A stretch of DNA of 64,000 nt from the NCBI GenBank assembly GCA_028023455.1, contig JAQFVV010006305.1, forward strand, positions 4,147,001 to 4,211,000, read 5' to 3'. Made by a program: the position numbers and the translations under genes. The DNA comes from Epiperipatus broadwayi. Lineage: Eukaryota; Onychophora; Udeonychophora; Euonychophora; Peripatidae. How positions within the stretch are numbered: the stretch's first letter is position 1; the number at the start of each line of letters is the position of its first letter. Shown piece by piece: positions 15,651 to 27,175 of the stretch. A model generated the notes under the pieces. The model was not told where the DNA came from. It did no database searches and worked only from the letters and a program-made list of their open reading frames with translations.

Positions 15651-15814
15651 GAAAATTGACTTAAGTGAAAAAACTTCATTGGTTGAAATGAATATTACAA
15701 ACCATAAGCAGTCTTCCTCCCTCACATTTGCAAGAATATATTTAGAATATAAGAAGAAACTATTAATAGTAAATAAGAAACAGAGATGAAATTTTAGAAC
15801 ATGAACACTGTTGT

Positions 15815-16122
15815 GCATCTATATAAAGAATACTTACATTTATTAAATTTTAAATCTATATTATAACAAGATGGGAATTTGGGGTGGATCTGGGGTGATA
15901 GTATTGGATGGTGACTGCATCTATATAAAGAATATGTACATTTATTAAATTTTAAATCTATATTATAATGAAATAGGTATTTGGAGTGGACCTGGAGTGA
16001 TGATCTTGGATGGTGACTGCATCTATATAAAGAATACTTACATTTAATAAATTTAAAATCTATATTATAACGAGATGGATATTTGGGGTAGAGTTGGTGT
16101 AATGGTGTTGGATGGTGACTGA
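15815..16122. repeat. 102-bp minisatellite, three units
   Basis: Units begin at 15815, 15917 and 16019 with GCATCTATATAAAGAATA-like starts. The unit is a multiple of three, so a - strand reading frame stays open across all copies and gives a periodic 120-residue ORF (15794-16156). That ORF repeats a YSLYRCSHHP-like block. Nothing else suggests it is expressed, so I treat it as a by-product of the repeat. Confidence 0.85.
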
Positions 16123-16159
16123 AAACTCTTCTACCAAATAAAATAAGATACTTCAAATA

Positions 16160-16990
16160 ATGTTAAATTAAGATATTCTTACTATAATAATATTAAAAAT
16201 ATATAAGTATTTTTATATATTAAAGAGAGCATGAGAGCACATGAAATCTCAGAGATCAGCCCAGGTAACTCCTTAGAACAAATAAAAGGATAATCAACCA
16301 GAAACCAAACACATTATAAATAAATAAAAGTATAAGTACTACTCAAAAGTAATAATCATCCATCATCATGAATGATCTACAATGAAATAAATCAACAGCC
16401 AATTTTGTGATTATATTTGAAATGGGTCTACAGTAGACAAAGTCAACTATTTACCCAATTCTAGATTGGGTCATTTATTTAACCATTACTTTGGATGCAC
16501 CAACCTAAGTACTAATCCATTAGAATATATAACTAGAATATCAATAATAATAAAACATGCGGATCATCATCAATGATATGGTGACTTAGTATCAACTATA
16601 AACTTAAATTCTGATACAGACTGAACTAAAATAAAATGTAGTGCATATGCTTTAAAGAATATTCTCTTTGCACCAAACAAGGACAATGTTATACCGGAAT
16701 GCCCTTGCACTAGAATACATCCCCTTTAATATATCAGACCATTATGCATGAATCTAACTCAGAGAACATAAGTTTTATAACTACTACTGTGATCAAAAAA
16801 TACAACATATTATAATCTAAAAACCATTTAGAATCAAGTCACTGGAATAATTTTAACAATTGAATAAAAGTTTATTAATAACGATAACAAAAAACAAATG
16901 AGGTTAAGGTCTATAGAATAAGGCTATATATATATATATATAAACTTTCTGATTTTGATTAAGACACAATAAAAACTATGACACTGTTAT
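16160..16990. other. AT-rich non-coding DNA
   Basis: No gene or element recognised. A short (TA)n tract lies at about 16923-16942. Confidence 0.4.
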
Positions 16991-16994
16991 TTAC

Positions 16995-17370
16995 ATGATC
17001 AATACATAAAATTCAACTTATTATATTGTGGTCTCTATATATGTTCCAATAGGTTTACTTAAAACACATTCACCATATAGATGTGTGGCTAATAACTTCT
17101 GAACATATTTGCATTGTCATAAAATAACAAAAAATGATTAAAATTTACATATGTGTGGCTTAAAATAAAACAAAATTTAATTTATTACATTGTGATTTAC
17201 AATGGCCTCTTAATGAGTTTACATACAACACATAATGGATACATTTCAATTGACATTTTACAAAATTTAAAAAATGATTAAAATTTACATATGTGTTCTA
17301 TTTGATTAACATAAAACAAAATTCAATTTGTGTTTTACATAGATGTTCCAATAGGTTTACTTAAACATGT
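16995..17370. repeat. Diverged tandem repeats, period about 150-160 bp
   Basis: Three related segments near 17003, 17163 and 17310 share a pattern of AAAATTCAATTTATT followed by a GGTTTACTTAAA-type block. Two of them also share ATGATTAAAATTTACATATG. The array is old and imperfect. Confidence 0.55.
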
Positions 17371-17822
17371 GCACATATTATAAATAAAAATCATTTATTA
17401 TATTTGAATTTATCAAAATAATGAAATTAAAAATATCTTTCATAATTAATTCCATTTGGAAGACATACATAAAATTCATACATACACATGTGTATCAATA
17501 AAAATAAAGATGATATGAATGAGTTATCCAATTCTCTCATAATAATTTATAGTTTCTTTAAAAAAAAGTAATATCCTATAACAATCTCTCCCCTAACAAG
17601 ATACCATTGATTAAAATTTATGTCTTTAAAACAATACAGCAGGTATATATTTTTTATAATCTAAAAAGAGGTTCTCTTGCTTTTTTTTTAAAAAAAATAG
17701 GATTGTCTATGAATTAATTCTTTACACTTAGCTTTTTTTTTAATTAAAATTCAAGCAAAATTATTTACTAGTTTTAGTTTTTTTTTAAAATATAAATTTT
17801 AAATGACTTAAAATAATATTAT

Positions 17823-17823
<1 letters not shown>

Positions 17824-17897
<74 letters not shown>

Positions 17898-17955
17898 CCA
17901 TATTGATAATACTTTGGTATTATATATATATATATATATTGTACCAAAGTACATT
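17824..17955. repeat. Self-complementary compound microsatellite (CT)n(TA)n(GA)n plus a neighbouring hairpin
   Basis: A CT array passes directly into a TA array and then a GA array, so the whole block can fold on itself. Immediately after it, ACTTTGGTA and TACCAAAGT arms (about 17912-17953) flank another TA array. Confidence 0.85.
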
Positions 17956-19785
17956 GATATTAAATTAATTGTATGAGTCTCATGTTTTAAAAATATAAAA
18001 ATGTAATATTAAGAGAATAAAATGTAAAAACTAAAAAGCAGGGGGGAGGGGGAATTTTGTATTAAATAAAATAAACTGAAAATTCTGTTTAAAATAATAA
18101 GCTGTTTGAAATAAAAGATTTTTTTTTTGTTTAAAAGAAGGAAAAAAGTCTTGTAATAAATAAATGATTTAATATTCTTTAAATGAATTTTTAATAAATT
18201 AATAAAGAGATTTCATTTTGTCTTATAATAAATAAATATATGTGCGTGTGTGTATGTAATTTTTAATAAAAGTAGATGCAGAAGCTGATTTTATTTCACG
18301 AGATGAACACTGCTGCTAAATAAAGTTTTCCATTGTTTAAAACAGTATAAATAGCTCAACTTTTGTTCATTCTTGGTCTGACTTTCTCATTTTAATAAAT
18401 ATTTCTTAAAGTAGTATTTCCAAAAAATGTTGCACTGTTAAAACCAATGTATTTGCAGTTGACCGAAAGCTGCTTTCTACTCATCTAAGATCTGTGATTA
18501 GTTCGGAAAGTAATCATGTTGAAATAGACTAAATGGACAGCGGAGTGCGGGAACACCAAACCAGCCACGAAAATCATACCAAATCACAGGATCTATGGAA
18601 GAATCATTTTATCAGTCATCGATGAGTTAAGAAATAATTCCATTATGCTGTTTCTGTCGTATTTTAAAACCTAGGTAACTATTTGACTTTGATATCTAAA
18701 CATTCCCGATTTCCTTTTAAAATAAAGATAGACTTTATTAAAAGAACTTTGAACTTTTTGAATTAAAGAAAGAATAAACTTTAAACTTAAAAAAAAAATT
18801 AATATTTGCAATAATAAAATAAGTAAAAGCAGCTTCTATTAAATAATATTTTTGAAATAATGGCATGCATGTATGTGTGATTTGATTTTTTTTAAACTTT
18901 AAAAAAAAAGATAAATAAAATATGATGTAACATGTATAATTTATTTGCTAAAGTTATATATTAAAATGCTTATTTTAATCTTTAAAAAAAGAAGTGTGTG
19001 TCTCATTATAAGATAAAACGATTAATTTATTTTAAAATAATATTAAAAACACTTAAATTATTTTTCTTAAAACATTTATGTTTATTTCTGATACATGCGG
19101 GTAAGTATAAATATTTATTTTCTTAATAAGAATAGGAGAAAAAAATCTAATCATTAATAATAGTATTCCAGAAAAGATTCACTAAGTTAAATCTATAAAT
19201 GTTTAGTATTCAGTATAATGTTGTTATTATTAGTTTTAAAGGATTGAAGTATTATTTTTGAATGGTTCAAGGAAAATTATCTTAGTTTTTAAAAAAAAAA
19301 TAGTAGTAGCTTAGAAGAGGCAGTGTTTAAGATATACCTTTTGTTTTATCTATTTAGTGGGTGGTTGGAACCAGTTGAGCTAGCAGGGATTTTCAGGTAT
19401 CAAATTATGCTGATCAAATGGACATGCTAATTCTAATGTAATTAGCTGGCGCCTAAGGGATTTTTCTTCTTTTAAAAATAAAATAAAGTGTTTATTTGAT
19501 CAGTGTATATTTGGTAGTCGAGTATTGTATGTTATTGATAGTTTGCTATTGAGAATAGTTGACACTTTACCTGAAAACCAACCATTTTCTGAAAGGGAAA
19601 TCTAGGAGGACAAAATATAATAAGATATTAGATAATATTTTATTTTTCGATGCTTGGTGTTTGTTGTTTCCCATAAGCTTAAGTAGTAAATTTTAAATTG
19701 TAGTTTTATATTGTTAAGAGATTTGAAGGTAGTTTTTAAGTAATAGTAGTTAATAGTATTATCTTTATTAGATGTTCGGAGGATG
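17956..19785. other. AT-rich DNA with a less AT-rich island at about 18440-18680
   Basis: The island contains CpG dinucleotides and mixed sequence unlike its surroundings. I found no frame, splice signal or repeat match that explains it. A purine run of G6-A-G5 lies near 18042-18053. The rest holds only homopolymer-rich sequence. Confidence 0.4.
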
Positions 19786-19788
19786 ATT

Positions 19789-19797
19789 CAATATATA

Positions 19798-19852
<55 letters not shown>
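19789..19852. repeat. (TA)n microsatellite
   Basis: TA array preceded by GAGGATGATTCA. The same short leader precedes a smaller TA tract near 20182-20205. Confidence 0.9.
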
Positions 19853-19854
<2 letters not shown>

Positions 19855-20479
19855 TTTTAGTAAAATTAAGTAATGTGATGAGAAAAAAAAAAATATTAAT
19901 TTTATATAATAAAAGAAGTGTAGGATCAGTTAAACTAAGGTAGTTTAAATTAAAAGAGAAAGAATGGGTAACAATTAATGTTTTTGTTTGTGTGTTGATA
20001 GAAAGGTAATACACAATTTAAATATTAATATTTAATTTTTTTTAAAAAGAAAGTTATAATGTAATATAGGAAGTATGGTAATTATTTAATTGTTTTATAT
20101 TTCAAATATTAAAATTTTATTTTTTAAATAATATTGTCAATCTAATATATTTATATTATTTTGTTTTTTAATTATAAGAGGATGATTCATATATATATAT
20201 ATATTTCTATGTTGAAAGTATATAAATTTCAATTATTCTCTTGAACAAAAACAAATATAAAATCATCTATAAATTAAATCTCTATTTTTAGAATTTTAAC
20301 TTAAGTAAAATTATTTATTTGCTCTTTAAAATGCCATTTTAAGGAATTGCATTAAGAGAACTTATTTAAAATTTCATTATCACTATATATAACATTACTC
20401 ACCATCACCTGTATATACCTTTATCTACACTTCTCTGCATATAGATGATATAGTATATGTATAATGAACTCTTCAGCAA

Positions 20480-20830
20480 GCTAAGGTTCTCTCTGGGTAA
20501 CATCATTATCAAGGAAGATATAATCAGGTAACTGATAGTGTTCCCCTTTAAGTTGACCCTTTTCTCGATGGGAATTCAAACTCCTCTATCACAAACTATG
20601 GAACCCTTTGATTTGCCATCCTTTTTGGTTCCTTCAGATCTTCAAGGGACCTCTGTATAACTCTTCAAACACTAACTCTGCTAGCCAATTATTCTGGCCA
20701 GATAATTACTGCCAACTCTTCTAAAAAAATACTGTTAGCCAACTCTCATAAAACTATTAGCCAATAAAAACTATTAGTCAAACTAAACTATTCTTTTTAT
20801 CAACTCTTTCTTAATTAAAAATTGTTTTTC
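20480..20830 (-). repeat. Unclassified repeat patch with similarity to the RTE 5' leader
   Basis: On the - strand a segment (about 20690-20600) reads CTTGAAGATCTGAAGGAACC and then GGCAAAT. This aligns by eye with the leader of the + strand RTE copy at 58710-58760 (CTTGGAGGCCTTAAAGGAACC, then GGCAAAT). The neighbouring sequence (20690-20800) has several TAGCCAA words. It is probably an old retroelement fragment. No ORF is supported. Confidence 0.35.
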
Positions 20831-21218
20831 TTATCTCTCTTGATTGGAAAAAGTTAACTTCAATTCACTTTAATCTTTTGAAATTTTATTAAAGTATGAT
20901 CTACCAAGTTTTCAAAATATATTGTAGAATGTATACAAGCATTAAGTATAAGATTTCAAAGATAAATAATAGAAAATTTTACAATTATCAGAAACATGCT
21001 TGTTTTTAATTCTAAAATCAGAATAGAATATAAACATTTATTTAGAGCTTTTAAAATTGTTTATATATAATGAAAATTTATTTTAAATCCAAAATTATTT
21101 AACATTTTATAGGATTATTTTATTTCAAAAAATGTAGAAAAATATCTACAAATTTTTTTGTCTATGTTTATTTCTACTTTTTCTTTCAACTTTATATATA
21201 TATATATATGATATATAT

Positions 21219-21286
<68 letters not shown>

Positions 21287-22150
21287 GTGCACACACTATA
21301 CTATTGTGTGCTATGTAACATAAGTGTTACCATATCAAATCTTAATTAAAATATAATAATTTTTCCCTTAATAAAAATGATCAATAATCCTTTACTTATT
21401 TATTTCCTGAAAAATGATTGTTGTAAACAAAATCAATCAAATTAAAAGAGTTTTTGTATCAGCAGATATAAAATGGTCAAAACATTATGTTATACCAATA
21501 GTCAAAAAAGCTGGTTAAAGATTTTGATTTAATTGAATTATTCTTTTTAATACAAATATCTTCTTCCATAATATAATTTGTTTTGATATATTTAAGTTCA
21601 TTGGAAAAACATGTTCAGTTTTTTAAAACATTAATGAATATAATAAATAATCAAAATACATATAACAACTATATATACATTAATAATTATACAAAAAAAC
21701 CTTTTTTGCATATGGTTTAATGCCCTTATAAAATGTTAAACATCTATTTTAACAATCTATTACTGTACATAGAATGCTATTGAGGGTTTTATAATAGAAG
21801 TAAAAATAATAACAATAATAATAACAAAATAAAACATGAATAAAGCAAAATTAAATTATAACTTAGAGATTCAATAAAAGTGGAAACAACTATATAACAT
21901 AACAATATACATAATAAATAAAAACCTACCTTATGCAACTTTATATATTATACCTTATTATGTAATTGTCCATTAAATTGACCAGTTATTAACAAAATTT
22001 ATTGAAGTTTAAATATTCATATAATTATTTATGCTAACCTTAATATAATGTTTTATATATTTATCTTCTTTTGGATCTTTAATGTAATTTGAAGGTTTAA
22101 TATTTTTTGCATCTGTTTTTGTGCATATGTTAAGTAGTAAATGTATAAAG
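20831..22150. other. AT-rich DNA with a (TA)n array at 21198-21285
   Basis: There is no gene. Besides the long TA array, a single arm similar to the small inverted-repeat element of 10.06 kb lies at about 21700-21760. Confidence 0.45.
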
Positions 22151-22315
22151 CAGATTTATCATCTCACCAATGAATCACATTGTAAGACATTGGTTCTTTC
22201 ATAATTTTTCCCTGAATATCCACAGTAAATCATATTGCAATGGTCACAATTAAGATTATATATTATTCCTCTTTTGTATTTTATATCATCTCTTATTTTA
22301 TAATTTCATATTAAT
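22150..22315 (-). pseudogene. Fragment of a Penelope-like element GIY-YIG endonuclease
   Basis: On the - strand the translation shows GIIYNLNC, then DHCNMIYCGYSGK. This fits the GIY-YIG module of Penelope-like elements, in which GxxY, a C-x2-C pair and Y-x-G-x-[ST] follow one another. Here CDHC supplies the cysteine pair and YCGYS replaces YIGET. Upstream residues (DDIKYKR) fit the usual linker. Only about 50 codons are readable and no RT domain is seen next to it. The call rests on motif spacing alone. Confidence 0.5.
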
Positions 22316-23745
22316 TTTTCTAAACCTTTGATAATTTATATAAAAAATAGCATAATGGACTTCATTAATTTCTATTGTTGATGATAGGGTAAAGATTATA
22401 ATAAAAATTATAATGCTATAGTTAGTGAAATGGGTAAAAAAATAATCAGATTTACAATAGATTAAGTATAAAAAATACCACTAGCATTGGAATGCATCAA
22501 TGTTGCTATCATAAATATAAAAATTCTTCAAATTCAAATAAATAAATTTTGTTTAGTTATAAATTATCTTTTTTTGATACTATATTTCACACTATTATTT
22601 TTTACCAGAAATGTTTATTAAATCTTGAAAATAATAGTGCCAATCTAAATATTTTTTGGTTATGATTTTTAACAATGAGGAATATTACATTTGCTGCACA
22701 TATTCACCAGCGACCTTTATTTTTTATATTATTCAAAATTAATGGCTAAGATTGGAATACCGTAGTGCTTATCTAATTACAAATAAGTGATATTAATTTA
22801 GAAAATATACATTTTAGTCAGTAACATGCAAACTTCAATCATTTTTAAAATTTTGGCAAAGATGATCATCATTAACAAAGGTCAATAGTCAAAAACTAGT
22901 TTGAGCATTTATTTTCAACCATTATTTAATTCAAAGGAAATAACTCTGAGGCTGAGGAATGGAATTGATTATTCAGTTATTAAAATTAAGCTATGAAAAT
23001 CAAATCATGCCTGAATCACGGTTGTTATAATTAAAAAATAGTTATATTTTAATAATAATCAATTTGAAGATCTGCCTCTGTTTAAAAGGAAAAAGTTTTT
23101 GCAGCAATATCCAATATTAGGTAAACATCAATCTGCTGTATAATAAAGGTTATCCCAAAAATATGATAAATAAGAAAGGTTCAAAATGTGACATATGGTA
23201 TCCTTTAAAAAAAAATATTAACACTAAAAGTTGTATAAAGTAATTTTATTTATAGTTTTCCATTCCAAATTTTAAAGCACCACCACTAAAATTATTTAGT
23301 TAAATTAACAAATACTTTTAAAAAAGAAAACTTATTCTGGAAGGTGAATTATTGACATTATTTATATAATGCTTTGCTAAATGTTTAGAAAGTATTTATC
23401 TATTAAAAAAATTTCAATATAATTAAAAGAAGGGAAAAATATATTTTTCATATATTGCATTTGTTATTATAGATTAAAGAGCAAAAAGTTCTTTGATCAA
23501 GCTCAATTTCTTATTTCAAATGCTTGAATTTCACATAATCTCCCAAATATAAACCATACTATTATATTTATTTTAATAATTAAAAGTTTCTCTAAATATG
23601 TTATTTATACTTGACCTTCTTAACATTATACATACCCATACCCCTCCAATACACTACTGAAAATTTATCTTCTGAATTATATTAACATAATTCAGAATTT
23701 ATTGAAATGTGACAAAAGAAATTATTTTATACATATGAATTAATA
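22316..23745. other. AT-rich non-coding DNA
   Basis: No feature recognised. Confidence 0.4.
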
Positions 23746-23749
23746 TAGG

Positions 23750-23965
23750 GGATTGGAACATAGACTTTCAAACTCCCTTCAGCCATCTACTCTATCTATA
23801 CAACTGATACATATGCCCACACACATGTGAAAAAAATAAAGGATCTCCAACATACATATTTTGTATTTTAAACTACTATTCGTCAATTGGTCCAGATGGG
23901 TGCCTGAAGAGAGGATGAAAGACTGTGTTCAAATCCCTTATAGTATATCTAGATTCCAAGTATAT
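23750..23965 (-). repeat. Old copy of the hammerhead/tRNA short-repeat family, rearranged
   Basis: On the - strand it shows a degenerate hammerhead (23845-23891) followed by a tRNA-like region with its B-box complement near 23750. At the other side (about 23925-23945) a second B-box-like GTGTTCAAATCCC lies on the + strand, so two tRNA-like ends face in opposite directions with most of the body missing. Confidence 0.5.
23845..23891 (-). ncRNA. Strongly degenerate hammerhead motif
   Basis: Stem I (ACCAA against GUUGG) and stem III (AUA/UAU around UG) are recognisable. The core reads UUGACGA and stem II has decayed. Assigned by alignment to the other copies. Confidence 0.35.
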
Positions 23966-25049
23966 AAAATATACTTGTATTTAAAATATTACATATTAAT
24001 TAAGTAAAATGAAATTAATCTCCTGTTGAAATTTTAAAAATTATCCTATTTTAAATATAAGTAAATATAAGCATTAGCCATTAATCTTTGGATCGATTGT
24101 CATGAATTATTTCATTTTTTGATCAATTTGCCATCTGGTGAATTTTTTCATAAATATTATATGTTAAAATGTGTGTTAAATGGTATATTATATTATATAT
24201 AATTTTTGCTGAAAAATTTGCACTAGAAGGTGGGAAATTCAAAATTCCTCCTTTTACAATAGATATAACCCCACCATGACATATTCACCCATTGTCTGTT
24301 GCCAAGGCTGTAGAAAATTTGGCATTTTATGACATTGTTTAAAGAAAATAGTCCTATTGATCCAAATCTTGTTTATTAACAAATTTATTTTGTATGGTTT
24401 TAGATATTTTTAAAAATAATTTACACTATATTTATTAGATATCAACAAATAAAAATTATTAATAACTTATTATGACTTGAAATACTTTATTTTCAAAAAT
24501 ATAACATTATATTAGCAGTCAATCTAAGCATGTCCTGAAGCAATTTACAAGTTTAGTTTCTACATCAGCAAACTATTTATATTTACGAATATGAAAATAT
24601 TGCAATAAATATTCAAAAATTTTAAATTTTAAAGCATAATTCGTTAGATATAAGTGAAATAAATAAATATTCATTCAGATATTTAAAAATAATAAGAATT
24701 AAGAAACGTTTTGTTGATTTTATAAATCAAAAATAATCTTTCTAGAAACGATGATATCTAAACTCTTTGTTTTGTTTATGATCTCATTTTTTTAATATTT
24801 ATAAAAACAAAATGTGAATATTTAAATTTTATTTCAGTAGTAAGCAAAAATATCTATCAAATGATGTTAAATTTATTATTTTCAGATAAGAAATAATCAT
24901 TTATTCATATATTTTACATTGATTTGTGAGACAAAAAAATGTCAGAAAATACTGAAATATGAGAGTCTTCTGCTGCATGCCGAAAGGGTTCAATAACCAA
25001 CTGGATGAAAAGTTAACATATATAAGTGTAAGGATAAATAATTAACTGA

Positions 25050-25133
25050 CATACATATATATATCATTAGAAAGCATAAAGGGGGGGGGGGAAGGGGGGG
25101 GGGGTACATATATATATCATTACAAGCATAAAG
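25050..25133. repeat. G11-AA-G11 tract between two copies of a ~30-bp repeat
   Basis: Two runs of 11 G (25081-25091 and 25094-25104) separated by AA are flanked on both sides by a ~30-bp sequence containing CATATATATATCATTA and AAGCATAAA. G-quadruplex formation on the + strand is possible. Confidence 0.85.
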
Positions 25134-25423
25134 CTAAACGAGTCAATATATAATTAAAATTACCCCAAATCTAAAATTCAGTTAGACCAGCATAAAAATA
25201 ATATTAAAACACAACCAAAGGAATCACTGCTACAAGCAGACTTCTCAAGTGTAAAGAACTACAAAAACTATACAATATATATATAATATTAGCCATTACC
25301 CACAAATCCATTCACTTTCCATCCACCCTTAATATTAAAAGAACTCTTAAATAAGTTAATTGCTTCAGAATAATAAATTTTCAATAATAAAAAATCTTTA
25401 ATTCTTCTTTTGTCTCATTTCTC

Positions 25424-26212
25424 TCAAAAAAAAAACAACCTTAGCTTCATCAAAATTAATAGTGTGGTCTGTATCTTTTTCATGGACATACAAAGCAGAA
25501 CTAAGATGTCTATTTTTAACTCTACATTTATATTAACCTTTATCCTTTCATTTAAACTCAAACTATTTTGCCCTATGAAGACCTTCTTACAAAATAAACA
25601 AGGGATAAAATATACTACACCAGGAATAGTCTTTCTATCAAAAATTTCTTTTCTATTCTTTAATAAATTATTCAATGTAACACCCCTTTTCCAAGCAATT
25701 TTATTATTTCCAAACAATTTACTATTTCTACATACAATTTTATAAGAAGACAATTTAAATGGCAAAGAAATAAAATCATTTTTTCTTTATCCTTTACAAC
25801 CTTACAAATATTACTATTAAATAAAATACTTTTAACAAATTTATCAAGAGTAACCAACCCTCAGGTAATCTTTATAAAATTGACATTTGTGAAACAAAGT
25901 TACCCTACTACAATTATTTATTTTATTATTCCTATGACAATAATTCCTTAAAGCAGCTACTTTATGGGATACAGACTGATAGCTAACAGGTTTAATTACA
26001 TATCTTAATTCTCTACTTTTAACTAAATGCCTGCATAGTAAACAATTAGTTTCTACATTTACAAATTCCTTTAATTTATGATACTCAACTACAAATAAAC
26101 AATCACCAACATATCTGACAAATAACTTTACATATAAACAATTCTTTTTAATAATAATTTCATCTTCATAGAAGGATCAAAACAATTAAACTCATTTACA
26201 AATTCCTTCAAT
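25424..26212 (-). pseudogene. PLE reverse transcriptase/GIY-YIG remnant, left arm
   Basis: Read on the - strand, this arm starts inside the RT palm domain. VKLFVRYVGD at 26102-26131 is the catalytic motif region, where YVDD has become YVGD and so lost an active-site Asp. Next come the RT C-terminal part with HLVKSRELR and the HRN block, then the connector. Last is the GIY-YIG nuclease, GVVYFIPC then LFCKKVFIGQ in frame 25765-25424, with both cysteines kept and YIG changed to FIG. Several frameshifts break it. Compared with the right arm, about 35 codons just after YVGD are missing. It encodes no working enzyme. Confidence 0.75.
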
Positions 26213-26219
26213 TATTATT

Positions 26220-27175
26220 AAAAAGTATTGTTTATATATAAAGTTATTTGCCTGATATGTTGATGATTGTTTGTTTGTAGTTGCATATGATAAATTGAAG
26301 GAATTTGTAAATGAGTTTAATTGTTTTGATCCTTCTATAAAATTTGTGTTAGAAGGAGGGGGGTTACATTTTGGTAAGTTAAAATTTTTAGATCTTTTGG
26401 TGATTAGAAATATAGAAACTAATTGTTTACTGTGCAGTCATTTAGTTAAAAGTAAAGAATTAAGATCTATAATTAAACCTGATAGCTATCAGTCTGTATC
26501 TCATAAAGTAGCTGTTTTAAGGAATTATTGTCATAGGAATATTAAATTAAATAATTCTAGTGGGGTAGCTTTGTTTCAGAAATATCAATTTTATAAAGAT
26601 TATTTGAGTGTTGGATACTCTGATAAATTTGTTAAAAGTATTTTATTTAATAGTAATATTTGTAAGGATGTAAAGGATAAAGTAAAATATGCTTTTATTT
26701 ATTTGCCATTTAAATCGTCTTCTTATAAAATTGTATGTAGAAATAGTAAATTGTTTGGAAATAAGAAAATTGTTTGGAAAAGGGGTGTTACATTGAATAA
26801 TTTATTAAATAATAGAAAAGAAATTTTTGATAGAAAGACTATTCCTGGTGTAGTATATTTTATCCCTTGTTTATTTGGTAATAAGGTCTACATAGGTCAG
26901 AGTACTTTGAGTTTAAATGAAAGGATAAAGGTTTATAAACATAGAGTAAAAATAGATATCTTCGTTTTGCTTTGTATGTCCATGAAAAAGATACAGGCCA
27001 CACTATTAATTTTGCTGAAGCTAAAGTTGTCTTCTTTAAGAGAAATGAAATCAAAAAAAGAATTAAAGAATCTTTATTATTGAAAATTTATTATTCTGAA
27101 GCAATTAACTTATTTAAGAATTCTTTTAATATTAAGGGTGCATGGGAAGTAAATGGATTTGTGGGTAATGGTTGA
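26220..27175 (+). pseudogene. PLE reverse transcriptase/GIY-YIG remnant, right arm
   Basis: The frame begins before the conventional ORF start. KLFA, a TGA stop, then YVDDCLFVVAYDK lie at about 26241-26295, so the catalytic YVDD (26256-26267) survives but the preceding Arg codon has become a stop. The stop probably arose by CGA to TGA. The arm continues through KLKFLDLLV (an RT block) to a 270-codon ORF ending at 27083. The GIY-YIG module (GVVYFIPC...KVYIGQ) is at 26847-26900, with the second cysteine of the pair changed to Gly. A frameshift near 26970 moves the nuclease tail (EKDTGHTINF, then KRIKES) into the ORF 26972-27175. Domain order RT then GIY-YIG is standard for the class. Confidence 0.8.

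Noticed and set aside
19736-20014. 92-codon ORF on the - strand
   Set aside because: Half of it is a translated TA repeat and the rest is random AT-rich sequence.
25410-25745. 111-codon + strand ORF
   Set aside because: Antisense of the PLE GIY-YIG arm.
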